Positions 53,046-61,567 of a DNA stretch of 64,000 nucleotides are shown piece after piece. This DNA is from an uncultured Chitinophaga sp. GTDB taxonomy: Bacteria > Bacteroidota > Bacteroidia > Chitinophagales > Chitinophagaceae. Location: contig NZ_CAMLHC010000001.1 of assembly GCF_946479755.1 (NCBI RefSeq), forward strand, positions 1 to 64,000, read 5' to 3'. A program made the position numbers and the translations under genes. Position 1 is the stretch's first letter. Every line of letters begins with the position of its first letter. A model generated the notes under the pieces. It saw only the letters and a list, made by a program, of their open reading frames with translations. It did not search any database and had not been told where the DNA came from.

Positions 53046-53917
53046 TTCACCCATTTAATTCCTAACAGGCCACGGTGCCCGGCTTTGCTGAGATAGTCCC
53101 CTTCCTTAAACTGTTTGTATAAGCGGTAGGGGACGGTCTGGCGGGTGGGCGCCGTGTCTGTGCGCAGTAACAGTAACCGGAACTGTTCCCTGAAATGCGC
53201 CACGGTGCTGTCGCGGCCTTTCTGTTTATCCATGACGAGATAGTTCAGGCTGTCTTTCCCTTTGTACCGGCTGTAGTTCGCAGTGCGATAGTAGTCATTT
53301 TGCGAAACCTGCTGCCATTGGGAGGGTCCCGTCATGCTGCCGGCAGGCAGGAAGTAAAAATAATATACGTCTGTTTCGGTGATATCCGGCTCGTAGGTGG
53401 TATGCGTACTGTGACCGGTGCGGGCGATATAATACGTTGTCTGCTTCGGCGCGGAGAAATCGAAAGCGTAATTCACTGCAAAGAGAAAAGGAAGGATGTA
53501 AAATGCCAGGGTTCGCAACAATGCCCGTTTGTTGCGGGCATGCCAATCTGCGGGTGTGGCGTCTTTACCAAACAACAGGTACCAGCCTATGGCAGGCGTA
53601 ATGATGATAAGTATCCACCAGAAGTAGGAGGTGGTGTATATCTGAAACACATGTGCCAGCACAAACACATATAACGCTCCCATACCAACGGTGATAAACA
53701 CGTGGCTGATGAGCCCCAGCCCCGGATAGCCGCTAAAGAAAACGTCCATTTCCGTTTGCTGCCGCTCGTGAACGATATATCTTACTATCGGTAGTAAAAA
53801 GAGGACCACGATAAGGACGCGGAATGTTACAGACAGCGGGTCTGTGAACAAGAGGGCGATACCCAGCGCCATCCGGGTGATGGCTGAGAAAAAGACCCGG
53901 TACAGAAAGTGGTTCAT
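52988..53917 (-). CDS. Polytopic membrane protein of unknown function
   Basis: A 309-residue protein with about five membrane helices in the first 160 residues (for example Val-Leu-Ile-Val-Val-Leu-Phe-Leu-Leu-Pro and Trp-Trp-Ile-Leu-Ile-Ile-Ile-Thr-Pro). A soluble, Tyr-rich C-terminal domain follows, probably periplasmic or cytoplasmic, ending in Lys/Ser-rich residues. The family is not recognised. Its 3' end overlaps the convergent lipoprotein gene by 58 bases, so one of the stops may be read in antisense RNA. An earlier stop was not found, so the overlap is taken as real. Confidence 0.65.
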   Translation of the reverse strand: MNHFLYRVFFSAITRMALGIALLFTDPLSVTFRVLIVVLFLLPIVRYIVHERQQTEMDVFFSGYPGLGLISHVFITVGMGALYVFVLAHVFQIYTTSYFWWILIIITPAIGWYLLFGKDATPADWHARNKRALLRTLAFYILPFLFAVNYAFDFSAPKQTTYYIARTGHSTHTTYEPDITETDVYYFYFLPAGSMTGPSQWQQVSQNDYYRTANYSRYKGKDSLNYLVMDKQKGRDSTVAHFREQFRLLLLRTDTAPTRQTVPYRLYKQFKEGDYLSKAGHRGLLGIKWVNYSIISTKLSKNPVTKGVI

Positions 53918-54071
53918 CTGAAGATCGTTTTCGGCTGTTGCCTGTCGGGAAACAGCACAGGGCTAACGGGAAGATAATACCATAAATGTACAAAATTTGC
54001 CGTATCTCCGTACATTCCTGAAGCCCTGGAGACTATACGGGAAACCGTAAAAAGCTGGATCATAGGATAGC

Positions 54072-54079
54072 TATTTTTG
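54072..54079 (+). promoter_or_regulatory. Candidate -7 element (TATTTTTG)
   Basis: An exact TAnnTTTG match 29 bases before the ATG of the zinc-ribbon gene at 54109; no clear -33 element was seen. Confidence 0.42.
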
Positions 54080-54108
54080 TCCGGTATCATCAAATAATCC
54101 TTGACAAT

Positions 54109-54564
54109 ATGGACAACCAGGTACACTGCCCCAAATGCAATTCAACACAGATTACCGCAAACAAGAAAGGTTTTAGCGTTGGCAAAGCCGCTGCCGGTGT
54201 CATTTTAACAGGCGGTATTGGGTTACTCGCCGGGGGAATTGGAAGAAATAAAGTGATTATCACTTGTCTGGCATGTGGTCATCAGTTTAAGCCGGGAGCG
54301 AAAAAGGAGACTACCGTAGAAGCGTTTCAACGATTGAAGAGCCAACGGGAGAAGCAATTGGATTCTCTGGCACAGGAAGAAAATCTCAGGAGGGAGCTGG
54401 AACTACGCAATAATCCCGAAAAAAGAAAGGAGAGCAGAAACGCCGTCATGAAAACGGCAGGTCTCATCATGTTTGTTGGAGCCATCTTATGGATACTATG
54501 GCCAATCGGCGGGTGGGTCGTTATGGGATTCGGAGCACTGTTATTTATTGCGGCATTTGTTTAG
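54109..54564 (+). CDS. Zinc-ribbon protein with glycine-rich helix and C-terminal membrane segment
   Basis: A 151-residue protein. The N-terminal Cys7-Xaa2-Cys10 and Cys53-Xaa2-Cys56 pairs form a probable zinc ribbon. Between them lies a hydrophobic Gly-rich stretch (Val-Ile-Leu-Thr-Gly-Gly-Ile-Gly-Leu-Leu-Ala-Gly-Gly-Ile-Gly) like a glycine zipper. A charged coiled-coil part follows (Arg-Leu-Lys-Ser-Gln-Arg-Glu-Lys), and two C-terminal membrane segments complete it. The family is not recognised. It stands alone, 364 bases before the Ter/helicase island, and is not obviously part of it. Confidence 0.7.
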   Translation: MDNQVHCPKCNSTQITANKKGFSVGKAAAGVILTGGIGLLAGGIGRNKVIITCLACGHQFKPGAKKETTVEAFQRLKSQREKQLDSLAQEENLRRELELRNNPEKRKESRNAVMKTAGLIMFVGAILWILWPIGGWVVMGFGALLFIAAFV

Positions 54565-54928
54565 CCTGGAACCGCGTAGGGTTAGCCACAGGATATGGTC
54601 ATTAATGTACAAATTTTGCTGCTCTCTGATTTTATTTATATATTGCAAATAAGGCACTTGTACTAAAGCCCCCTGAATGACAGTTTGAACCCAAAGCAGC
54701 TTAGGTTTATCATCTGTATATTAAAAATTTGACCAATCCTTATTGTGACACCGGCAACTAGTGCCCTCACTGGTTATTAATGATCATCATTTGAATGTAT
54801 TATCCCATGTCCCAAAGAGCCATTTCCTGTTTAAGTGCAGCTATGCCCGGATATACCCGGGAATTTTCCCCGTTTGACAATCGTCGTAAGGTGTCTGTAT
54901 TTCATGGCCGTTAAGGGTTTCCCGACGT
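54565..54928. other. A/T-rich upstream region of the Ter/helicase island
   Basis: No gene, RNA or terminator was recognised here. A 15-base sequence near 54605 (ATGTACAAATTTTGC) resembles one near 53986 (ATGTACAAAATTTGC) with a swapped A/T centre. The region must hold the promoter for the three-gene island that begins at 54929, since the first gene has no near upstream neighbour. Confidence 0.5.
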
Positions 54929-56704
54929 ATGGACGGTTTGACATTTACGACACAAGCTTTTGGCCAGGACTGGGCCGCCTACCTGTACGACTATGGCGTG
55001 CCGGTACCGGCAAACGACTGGCTGCAAAAGACCATTACCCAGGCATTTGAGGCGATGACGCCGGAAGAAAAGGAGCTGCTGGAACGCTGGTTTGCCTTCC
55101 CGTCCCCTCAACCGGTGGAAGTCATCCGGCGATTGCAGGAACGGCTGTTTGATGCGATGCTGGAACCGTTGGTAACGCAACGGCTGTCTGTCTTTTCCAC
55201 CCGGGAGATCTTCACCGATATCATCCGGTTCCGGAAGGAGCAGGAACTTTGTCTTCTGGAGGAACAGCGCAGCAGGGAGGCAGTTATAGAAATACAGGAC
55301 ACTGACGATACGATCATCGATATTTCCGGAGATCCGGTTCCTATTGACTTTGGTGTTGATGCTGCCCCTTCCGCCCAGGCAGACGGCCAGCTTTATGACG
55401 ACAACTGGAAACTTGGCCATCAGTACCAGGAAAAGCTGGGGTTGAATACCCAGGAAACAGCATGGTTGAATAAATTCTGGAATCCATGTAATGCTTTCCT
55501 CGAAGTGGAAGGATGCTGTATACAGACGATCCGGCTTTATCTGTGCTGTCTGAAACAGTTGAATAAGCTGTTCGATAAAAAAGGCACGACGATTGCCCGG
55601 CAGGTAAAGCAGTTTCAGGACCGGTACATACAGGGCAATAACAACACCTATACCATCAGTTATGAACGCCAGAATCTGGAAACCCATATTTACCTGACTA
55701 TTTTTAAAAGATCGGAAAATACTGTCAGGGAAGTCTACCGTCATAAGCGAAAAATCAGCAATGACTTTAACTATCCCGTTTTCGCCAGGGATTTTGAACA
55801 GACTTTCGGAAACGCAGTCAATGACATACTGGCGGGAGCGCTACATACGGTGGCAGCAGCCGATGACGCCACGGAGCTTCTGTTAAACGAAATGAACGTT
55901 ACCCGGTGGAAAACCTTTTTCGACGAGATCATACCGACGCTGAATAGTAGTAATACGAAGCAGATAGCAGCACAATTGGACAGGCTCGGGGTCATGAACG
56001 AAAAGAACCCCGCGCTGGAAAATATCTATTTCGAAGCTTCAAAGGCTTTTGTGAAAGTGGATAAGGTGATCGCTATTGGCTTTTATCTGAAATACCTGTA
56101 CGCGGACCTGCACTCAGAGAAGATTGATAACCGCCAGCTGACAAAGTCGATCCAGAAAAGCCTCTTCGCGGATCAGGAACAACTGGATGCCTTCGGGAAA
56201 ATAGCCAACGAGCTGGTCGCCACCCGTGATCTGCCGGCTGCTCTCGCTGCGGCAGAAAAAGTCTTCGAAAAGAAAAGAAAGAAAATTGAGCTGAATGCGG
56301 CAGATATTGCTGCCGTGCGCTCACAGAGCGCGGAAACGGTAGGCCGTTTGAACGAAATACTGCAGGAGGAAGAGATAACAGAGGAGCCTGAGGCCACTGT
56401 AACCCTTCAACTGGCCACCGCTACGCCGGTCGCAGCGGCGCTGCAGGACCCTGTCTTTATTGCGGGTGTACAGCTCAATGTGCATCAGCAGGAATTACTA
56501 TCACTGTTTAAAGACCATCAGTATCATCTGACCACCACTGAGGTGACCACCTATGCCAAAAGCCGGAACCTGTTCAGAAACCAGCTGGTGGAGAGTATTA
56601 ACGATTGTTGTTACGAAGAGCTGGACGATAATTTAATTGAGGAAACAGAAGACCGGTATGAGGTGAACGAATTTTATTATCAAAAAATAATTAATCTATG
56701 TTAG
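54929..56704 (+). CDS. TerB_N/TerB_C-domain protein
   Basis: A 591-residue soluble protein. Around residues 180-210 it has the TerB_N-like signature Trp-Leu-Asn-Lys-Phe-Trp-Asn-Pro-Cys-Asn-Ala-Phe followed by Glu-Gly-Cys-Cys-Ile. The last 85 or so residues match TerB_C: Leu-Asn-Val-His-Gln-Gln-Glu-Leu-Leu-Ser-Leu-Phe, then Leu-Val-Glu-Ser-Ile-Asn-Asp and Glu-Asp-Arg-Tyr-Glu-Val-Asn. The middle is helical and charged, and no catalytic motif was seen. TerB-type domains bind metal ions and act at the membrane or as hubs of Ter stress complexes. It overlaps the next gene by 7 bases, so it belongs with the ATPase and helicase. The identification rests on motif patterns by eye. Confidence 0.75.
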   Translation: MDGLTFTTQAFGQDWAAYLYDYGVPVPANDWLQKTITQAFEAMTPEEKELLERWFAFPSPQPVEVIRRLQERLFDAMLEPLVTQRLSVFSTREIFTDIIRFRKEQELCLLEEQRSREAVIEIQDTDDTIIDISGDPVPIDFGVDAAPSAQADGQLYDDNWKLGHQYQEKLGLNTQETAWLNKFWNPCNAFLEVEGCCIQTIRLYLCCLKQLNKLFDKKGTTIARQVKQFQDRYIQGNNNTYTISYERQNLETHIYLTIFKRSENTVREVYRHKRKISNDFNYPVFARDFEQTFGNAVNDILAGALHTVAAADDATELLLNEMNVTRWKTFFDEIIPTLNSSNTKQIAAQLDRLGVMNEKNPALENIYFEASKAFVKVDKVIAIGFYLKYLYADLHSEKIDNRQLTKSIQKSLFADQEQLDAFGKIANELVATRDLPAALAAAEKVFEKKRKKIELNAADIAAVRSQSAETVGRLNEILQEEEITEEPEATVTLQLATATPVAAALQDPVFIAGVQLNVHQQELLSLFKDHQYHLTTTEVTTYAKSRNLFRNQLVESINDCCYEELDDNLIEETEDRYEVNEFYYQKIINLC

Positions 56705-58008
56705 GTGACATCAAACCCAAAGAAGCGACGGCTGTGATCAATTCTCTCTTAGGCGGCGTCGTGCCTAAAATAGGCGTTCAGCATATTGCAGTAGGCCGCA
56801 CGGCAGAAGTAAATGCATTTCTCTCCGCGCTGGAGGACGTGAAGAACGGGCACAGTATGGTGAAGTTCTGGATCGGAGATTTTGGTTCAGGGAAGTCGTT
56901 TATGATGCATTTGCTGAATACCGTGGCTATTAAACAGAAGTTTGTGGTGGCCAATGCGGATTTTACGCCGGAAAACAGGTTGTATGCCAACGATGGAAAG
57001 GCGGTGGCGCTCTACACCGCCATCATGGATAACATTGCTATTCAGACCCGGCCGGAAGGCGGCGCGCTGGCGGTGCTGCTGGAAAAATGGATAGAGCAGG
57101 CTATTGCCGGGGCTGCGCAGGAGTCGGGTATTGCGCCGGAGGTGATCCGGCAGCCGGAGCATGCGGAGGTGATCCGCCGGCACATTATGCGTACTATCAA
57201 TAACATCACGGAAGTGGGAGGGTTCGATTTCGGACTGGTGGTGACCAAATATTACGAAGGGTATATTCAGGATGATGAGCAGCTACGGAAAAACGCACTG
57301 CGGTGGCTGAAAGGAGAATATAGCACCAAGACAGAAGCGCGGCAGGACCTGGGCGTCCGGGAAATTATTGATGATCAGAATTTCTACGATATGCTGAAAA
57401 ACTTCTGTAAACTGTTCGTCAGTATCGGTTACAGTGGATTTATGATCAACCTGGACGAGGCTATTAACCTCTATAAAATCTCTACCAGCGCGATGCGGGA
57501 AAAAAACTACGAAAAGATCCTGTCTATTTATAATGATTGTTTTCAAGGAAAGGTGGGGCATCTGTTTGTGAATATCGCCGGTACGCGGGAGTTCCTGGAA
57601 AACGAAAGAAGAGGCCTCTTTAGTTATCAGGCGTTAAAATCACGGTTGGAAACGAACAGGTTTGAAACAGCCGGCGTACGTGACTTCGCACAACCTGTGC
57701 TGCGCCTGATGCCATTGAGCCACACGGAGATCTTTGTGTTATTACAGCATCTCAAAGAGATTTTTGACTTTAATTATAAAACCAATGTCCCGGTAGATGA
57801 CACAGATATTCAGTTGTTTATGGAGGAGCTCTTCAATAAACCGGGCGCCAGTGAATTCCTGACACCCCGCGAGGTGATCAGGGATTTTCTGAATGTGTTG
57901 AGTATCCTCCGTCAGCACCCGGAGATGGATAAACGGAAGCTGATCAGTGATATCGAAATCACAGACGAAAGACCGCAGGAATCTCTAAAGCACATTGAAG
58001 AAATATAA
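56698..58008 (+). CDS. DUF2791/BrxD-like P-loop ATPase
   Basis: A 436-residue ATPase. Walker A is Gly-Asp-Phe-Gly-Ser-Gly-Lys-Ser at residues 60-67. Walker B is Gly-Phe-Met-Ile-Asn-Leu-Asp-Glu-Ala at 247-255. Before the Walker A is Ile-Ala-Val-Gly-Arg-Thr-Ala-Glu, and later there is an arginine-rich Arg-Leu-Met-Pro-Leu. This layout is that of the DUF2791 ATPases, which include BrxD of type II BREX. It starts inside the TerB-type gene's last codons and its stop overlaps the helicase start (TAATG). It probably powers or loads the helicase on DNA. No other BREX gene is present, so it is not a BREX locus. Confidence 0.85.
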   Translation: MLGDIKPKEATAVINSLLGGVVPKIGVQHIAVGRTAEVNAFLSALEDVKNGHSMVKFWIGDFGSGKSFMMHLLNTVAIKQKFVVANADFTPENRLYANDGKAVALYTAIMDNIAIQTRPEGGALAVLLEKWIEQAIAGAAQESGIAPEVIRQPEHAEVIRRHIMRTINNITEVGGFDFGLVVTKYYEGYIQDDEQLRKNALRWLKGEYSTKTEARQDLGVREIIDDQNFYDMLKNFCKLFVSIGYSGFMINLDEAINLYKISTSAMREKNYEKILSIYNDCFQGKVGHLFVNIAGTREFLENERRGLFSYQALKSRLETNRFETAGVRDFAQPVLRLMPLSHTEIFVLLQHLKEIFDFNYKTNVPVDDTDIQLFMEELFNKPGASEFLTPREVIRDFLNVLSILRQHPEMDKRKLISDIEITDERPQESLKHIEEI

Positions 58009-60137
58009 TGGCATACGAACTGTTATCCGAACCGGTGCGCCGTTACATACGGGAGAAAAAATGGGAGGCGCTCAGGCCTATCCAGGACGCGGCAATTAAA
58101 GCGATCATGGGATCGGAGGGGCATTATATCCTGGCGTCCCGCACTGCTTCGGGCAAAACAGAAGCGGCTTTTCTGCCCGTATTGTCGAGTGTCGACTTCA
58201 GAGAGAAAGGAGTACAGGTGTTGTATATCTCACCGTTGATAGCACTGATCAACGATCAGTTTCAGCGATGTGAATCGCTTTGCCGCTATATGGATGTATT
58301 GGTGACCAAATGGCATGGAGAAGCCAACCAGTCGGGTAAAAAACGGCTGCTGGCTGATCCGCAGGGGGTAATGCTGATTACGCCGGAATCGATAGAAGCG
58401 ATGCTGGTGAATCATCCCGGTAGGGCCAAACAACTTTTTTCCAATCTTAAATTTATCATTATTGATGAAATACATGCCTTTCTGGGGACCGACCGGGGAA
58501 GGCATCTGCAGTCGTTGTTATCGAGAATTTGCAGCCTTAAAACAGGAGCGCCGGTAAGGATAGTGGGCCTGTCGGCAACGATTGGTGATGAAAATTTCCA
58601 GGTGGCGAAGCGGTTTATTGAAAATACGCTTCCGGCTAAAGTATTGATTGACCGGACTGCAAAAGAAAACCAGGTCAGTTTAAAATTCAGTAGGGAAGAA
58701 GCTGAATTCTCGGTGGAATTCATAGAGTCCCTGTACGCGTTGACAAAAGATAAAAAGGTATTGATCTTCCCCAATGCCAGGGGAAGGGCGGAAGAAATTG
58801 CTGTAAAGCTTTCCAAAACAGCCGCCAGGAAAAAAGGACATTCGTATTATTTTTCACATCATTCCTCTGTAGACAAGGACTTACGGGAATATGTAGAGGA
58901 TTTCGCGAAGACGAACGAACGGCATCCCTTCTGTATTTGTTGTACATCGACATTGGAATTGGGGATTGATATCGGTACCGTGGATATGGTGGTGCAGATA
59001 GACTCGAGCAACAGCGTGGCGTCGCTGGTGCAACGAATGGGGCGCGCCGGCAGGAGAGAAGGCGCTAAAAGTGAATTGTTGTTATACGGCACCCGCCCGT
59101 GGGCACTGCTGCAATCACTGGCCTGCTGGCAGTTGTACGAAGAAGGATTTATGGAGCCGATAGTGGTGACGGACAAACCTTATGATCTGTTGTTTCATCA
59201 GATCCTCTCAATATTAAAGGAAACCAATGGTATCAGCAGCGCTTCATTAACAGCGCAACTTACCGCTAACCATGCCTTTAAACAGATACCCGCAGCTATC
59301 ATCAGCCAGTTGCTGGAGTTTATGGTCCGGGCGGAGTATGTGGAGGTATTGGGCCGTGAACTGATTGTTGGTTACGAAGGAGAGAAGCTGACCAATTCCC
59401 GGGATTTTTACAGCGTGTTTTTCACCGACCGGTTATTGAAGGTGATTCATGCCGGCAATACCATCGGAGAAATCCCTGATTCGGTTTCGCTGGCAGAAGA
59501 TGTCAATATCTATCTGGCGGCAAAAATCTGGAAGGTAAAACTGAAAGATGTCCTGGCGGCTAAAATATTGGTGGAGCCGGCCCATGATGGCAAAAAGCCG
59601 ATATTCGGAGGCGAGGGGCCGGCCGTGCATCCCCGGGTGAGAGCCAGGATGCTGGAAATTATTTATAAGGACCTACCTGCCGGCATTATGGACGAGAAAG
59701 CTATTGCAGCCCTGGATGAGCTACGTTTTGAGTTAAAACAGGCGGTGCTGACGCCTGAAAAAATGGAACGGCCCTATGTTGCCAAAGAAACCGGCTATCA
59801 GTATTATACATTTACCGGTTCTGTGATTAACAGGACATTGGTTGTTCTACTGCAACTTGCTGAAGTCAAATTCGTTTTTGATGACGATATGAGCATGTTC
59901 TCCATTACCGGTAAAGCCTGGGAGCCGGCAAAACTGTGGCCACAGCTTGAAGTGCAGTTAGCGGTATTGTGTAGCCTTGATCTTGATAATTTGGAAAAGC
60001 TGGGATTATCCTGCGCCTTTTTCAAATGGGGCCAATACCTTCCGCCATCGTTGCAGGAAGAACTGATCCGCAGCACGCTGCTGGACATCCCCGGCACTAC
60101 CGCCTTCCTGCAGCAAGTCAGATTCGTGACTTGCTGA
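58008..60137 (+). CDS. Lhr-like SF2 DEAD/DEAH-box helicase
   Basis: A 709-residue helicase. Motif Q is Arg-Pro-Ile-Gln (23-26). Motif I is Ala-Ser-Arg-Thr-Ala-Ser-Gly-Lys-Thr (43-51). Motif II is Asp-Glu-Ile-His (153-156). Motif III is Ser-Ala-Thr (189-191). Motif VI is Gln-Arg-Met-Gly-Arg-Ala-Gly-Arg-Arg (341-349). The C-terminal 340 residues add a winged-helix-like region (Leu-Phe-His-Gln-Ile-Leu-Ser-Ile) and an unrecognised domain. The motif pattern is nearest to Lhr and the MrfA/YprA-type repair helicases. The start codon overlaps the ATPase stop, so its translation is coupled. It is predicted to unwind or remodel DNA or RNA as part of the Ter-linked complex. Confidence 0.85.
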   Translation: MAYELLSEPVRRYIREKKWEALRPIQDAAIKAIMGSEGHYILASRTASGKTEAAFLPVLSSVDFREKGVQVLYISPLIALINDQFQRCESLCRYMDVLVTKWHGEANQSGKKRLLADPQGVMLITPESIEAMLVNHPGRAKQLFSNLKFIIIDEIHAFLGTDRGRHLQSLLSRICSLKTGAPVRIVGLSATIGDENFQVAKRFIENTLPAKVLIDRTAKENQVSLKFSREEAEFSVEFIESLYALTKDKKVLIFPNARGRAEEIAVKLSKTAARKKGHSYYFSHHSSVDKDLREYVEDFAKTNERHPFCICCTSTLELGIDIGTVDMVVQIDSSNSVASLVQRMGRAGRREGAKSELLLYGTRPWALLQSLACWQLYEEGFMEPIVVTDKPYDLLFHQILSILKETNGISSASLTAQLTANHAFKQIPAAIISQLLEFMVRAEYVEVLGRELIVGYEGEKLTNSRDFYSVFFTDRLLKVIHAGNTIGEIPDSVSLAEDVNIYLAAKIWKVKLKDVLAAKILVEPAHDGKKPIFGGEGPAVHPRVRARMLEIIYKDLPAGIMDEKAIAALDELRFELKQAVLTPEKMERPYVAKETGYQYYTFTGSVINRTLVVLLQLAEVKFVFDDDMSMFSITGKAWEPAKLWPQLEVQLAVLCSLDLDNLEKLGLSCAFFKWGQYLPPSLQEELIRSTLLDIPGTTAFLQQVRFVTC

Positions 60138-60228
60138 TATATTATCCGCTACACATAATAATTTCAACGTATGTAGCGCCCGTTCTAATTAAAAACACTA
60201 TCTTACCTACGTTTTAAAATTTCTGAAA

Positions 60229-60804
60229 ATGGCTATTAACTTACAAAAGGGACAAAGGATTGATATTGGACTGTCCAGCATCAGTGTAGGACTGGGATGG
60301 GAGCCGAACGAAGGAACCGGCGCGGCTTTCGACCTCGACGCCTCTGCTTTTATGATCGATGACAACAGATCGATTCCCGAAGAACGTTATTTTGTATTCT
60401 ATGGCAACACCGACTCTCCGGACGGCGCCCTGCATCATACCGGCGACGACCCTACGGGCGGCAACAGCGACGGCGGCGATGATGAAACCATCAAAGTGGA
60501 GCTGGGCAAAGTAGACCCCCGCGTGAAAGAGATCCTGTTCGTTGTCACCATCCACGACGCTGTCGCGAGAAGGCAGAACTATGGCCAGGTAAGAGATTCG
60601 TACATCCGTATCGTTGACAACGCGACCTCGCAGGAGATCGCAAAATACGAACTGGGGGAAGACTTCTCCATCGAAACCGGCGTGGAATTCGGCCGCCTGT
60701 ATATCAAAGACGGTCAATGGAAATTCGAAGCTTCCGGTAAAGGATACAAGGAAGACCTGGCATTTTTCCTCTCTAAATATTTCAAAGGACAGATCATTAA
60801 ATAA
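60229..60804 (+). CDS. terD: TerD-family protein (first copy)
   Basis: A 191-residue protein of the TerD/CABP fold. The start Ala-Ile-Asn-Leu-Gln-Lys-Gly-Gln, the Val-Gly-Leu-Gly-Trp-Glu strand, Phe-Asp-Leu-Asp-Ala-Ser-Ala-Phe, and the acidic loop Gly-Asp-Asp-Pro-Thr-Gly-Gly-Asn-Ser-Asp-Gly-Gly-Asp-Asp-Glu are standard. The last forms the calcium-binding site. It ends with Trp-Lys-Phe-Glu-Ala-Ser-Gly-Lys-Gly-Tyr. TerD proteins bind Ca2+ and act in tellurite, colicin and phage stress responses. The 91-base gap after the helicase may contain its own promoter, so the Ter set could be a separate transcript. Confidence 0.93.
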   Translation: MAINLQKGQRIDIGLSSISVGLGWEPNEGTGAAFDLDASAFMIDDNRSIPEERYFVFYGNTDSPDGALHHTGDDPTGGNSDGGDDETIKVELGKVDPRVKEILFVVTIHDAVARRQNYGQVRDSYIRIVDNATSQEIAKYELGEDFSIETGVEFGRLYIKDGQWKFEASGKGYKEDLAFFLSKYFKGQIIK

Positions 60805-60811
60805 CCTATAT

Positions 60812-61495
60812 ATGGCGATCAATCTAGTAAAAGGTCAAACTATCGACCTCCGTAAAAATGATCAGGGAGAAGAATTTGACCTCTCTACTGTTACCATCGG
60901 CCTCGGCTGGGACGTAAAACAGAAAAAAGCAGAAGGCGGCTTCTTCGGAAAAATTTTCGGCGGCGGACAGAAAGAAGAAGAATATGACCTCGACGCAGTA
61001 GCTTTCCTGCTGGACAGCAACGGCAAAGTTGCCAACCTGGGCCGCACCGTACAAACCCGCGACGGCAGAAGCCAGGGCCTGTACGAAGGCGATGTGGTGT
61101 TCTTCAACTCACAAAAACACCCTTCCGGCCATATCTGGCTCACCGGCGACAACAGGACCGGCGCAGGCGACGGTGATGATGAACAGATCATCATCAAACT
61201 GAACCAGATGGACCAACGTTATGACAAAATCCTGTTCATGGTCACTATCTACCAGGGACGTACGAACAACCAGCATTTCGGGATGATTGACAATGCGTTT
61301 ATCCGTGCCGTAGACGCCAGGGGCAAAGAAATCGCCAAATACAGCCTTTCCGGTGACAGCACCTATAACGGCATGTGCTCCATGACTTTTGCGGAAATTT
61401 ACCGGAAAGACGGCGCCTGGAAATTCAGAGCCCTCGGTAACCCCCACCAGTCAGACAGCTTCGTGGATGAACTGAAGAAAATGGTGTACTCCTGA
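60812..61495 (+). CDS. TerD-family protein with glycine/phenylalanine insert (second copy)
   Basis: The start is set at the ATG at 60812, 7 bases after the first TerD stop; the longer frame is an overlap artefact. The 227-residue protein has the TerD landmarks Gly-Leu-Gly-Trp-Asp, Tyr-Asp-Leu-Asp-Ala-Val-Ala-Phe-Leu-Leu and Thr-Gly-Asp-Asn-Arg-Thr-Gly-Ala-Gly-Asp-Gly-Asp-Asp-Glu, so the calcium site is whole. Compared with the first copy it carries an extra segment of about 20 residues (Gly-Gly-Phe-Phe-Gly-Lys-Ile-Phe-Gly-Gly-Gly-Gln) before the first acidic strand. It may insert in a membrane or bind a partner. Paralogous TerD pairs are usual in ter clusters. Confidence 0.92.
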   Translation: MAINLVKGQTIDLRKNDQGEEFDLSTVTIGLGWDVKQKKAEGGFFGKIFGGGQKEEEYDLDAVAFLLDSNGKVANLGRTVQTRDGRSQGLYEGDVVFFNSQKHPSGHIWLTGDNRTGAGDGDDEQIIIKLNQMDQRYDKILFMVTIYQGRTNNQHFGMIDNAFIRAVDARGKEIAKYSLSGDSTYNGMCSMTFAEIYRKDGAWKFRALGNPHQSDSFVDELKKMVYS

Positions 61496-61567
61496 GTACC
61501 TGAATACGTGTAACTGTAGCAATGTTGTTAACCCTTATCAACAGCAGCGCTTTAACCAACTTATTTT

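Noticed and set aside
56698..60137. A BREX system
   Set aside because: Only the ATPase resembles BREX (BrxD-like). No methyltransferase, PglZ, BrxA, BrxB or BrxC genes are in the window, and the neighbours are Ter genes.
60614..60811. A longer N-terminus for the second TerD
   Set aside because: It overlaps the first TerD in another frame, and the true TerD start motif (Met-Ala-Ile-Asn-Leu) lies at 60812.
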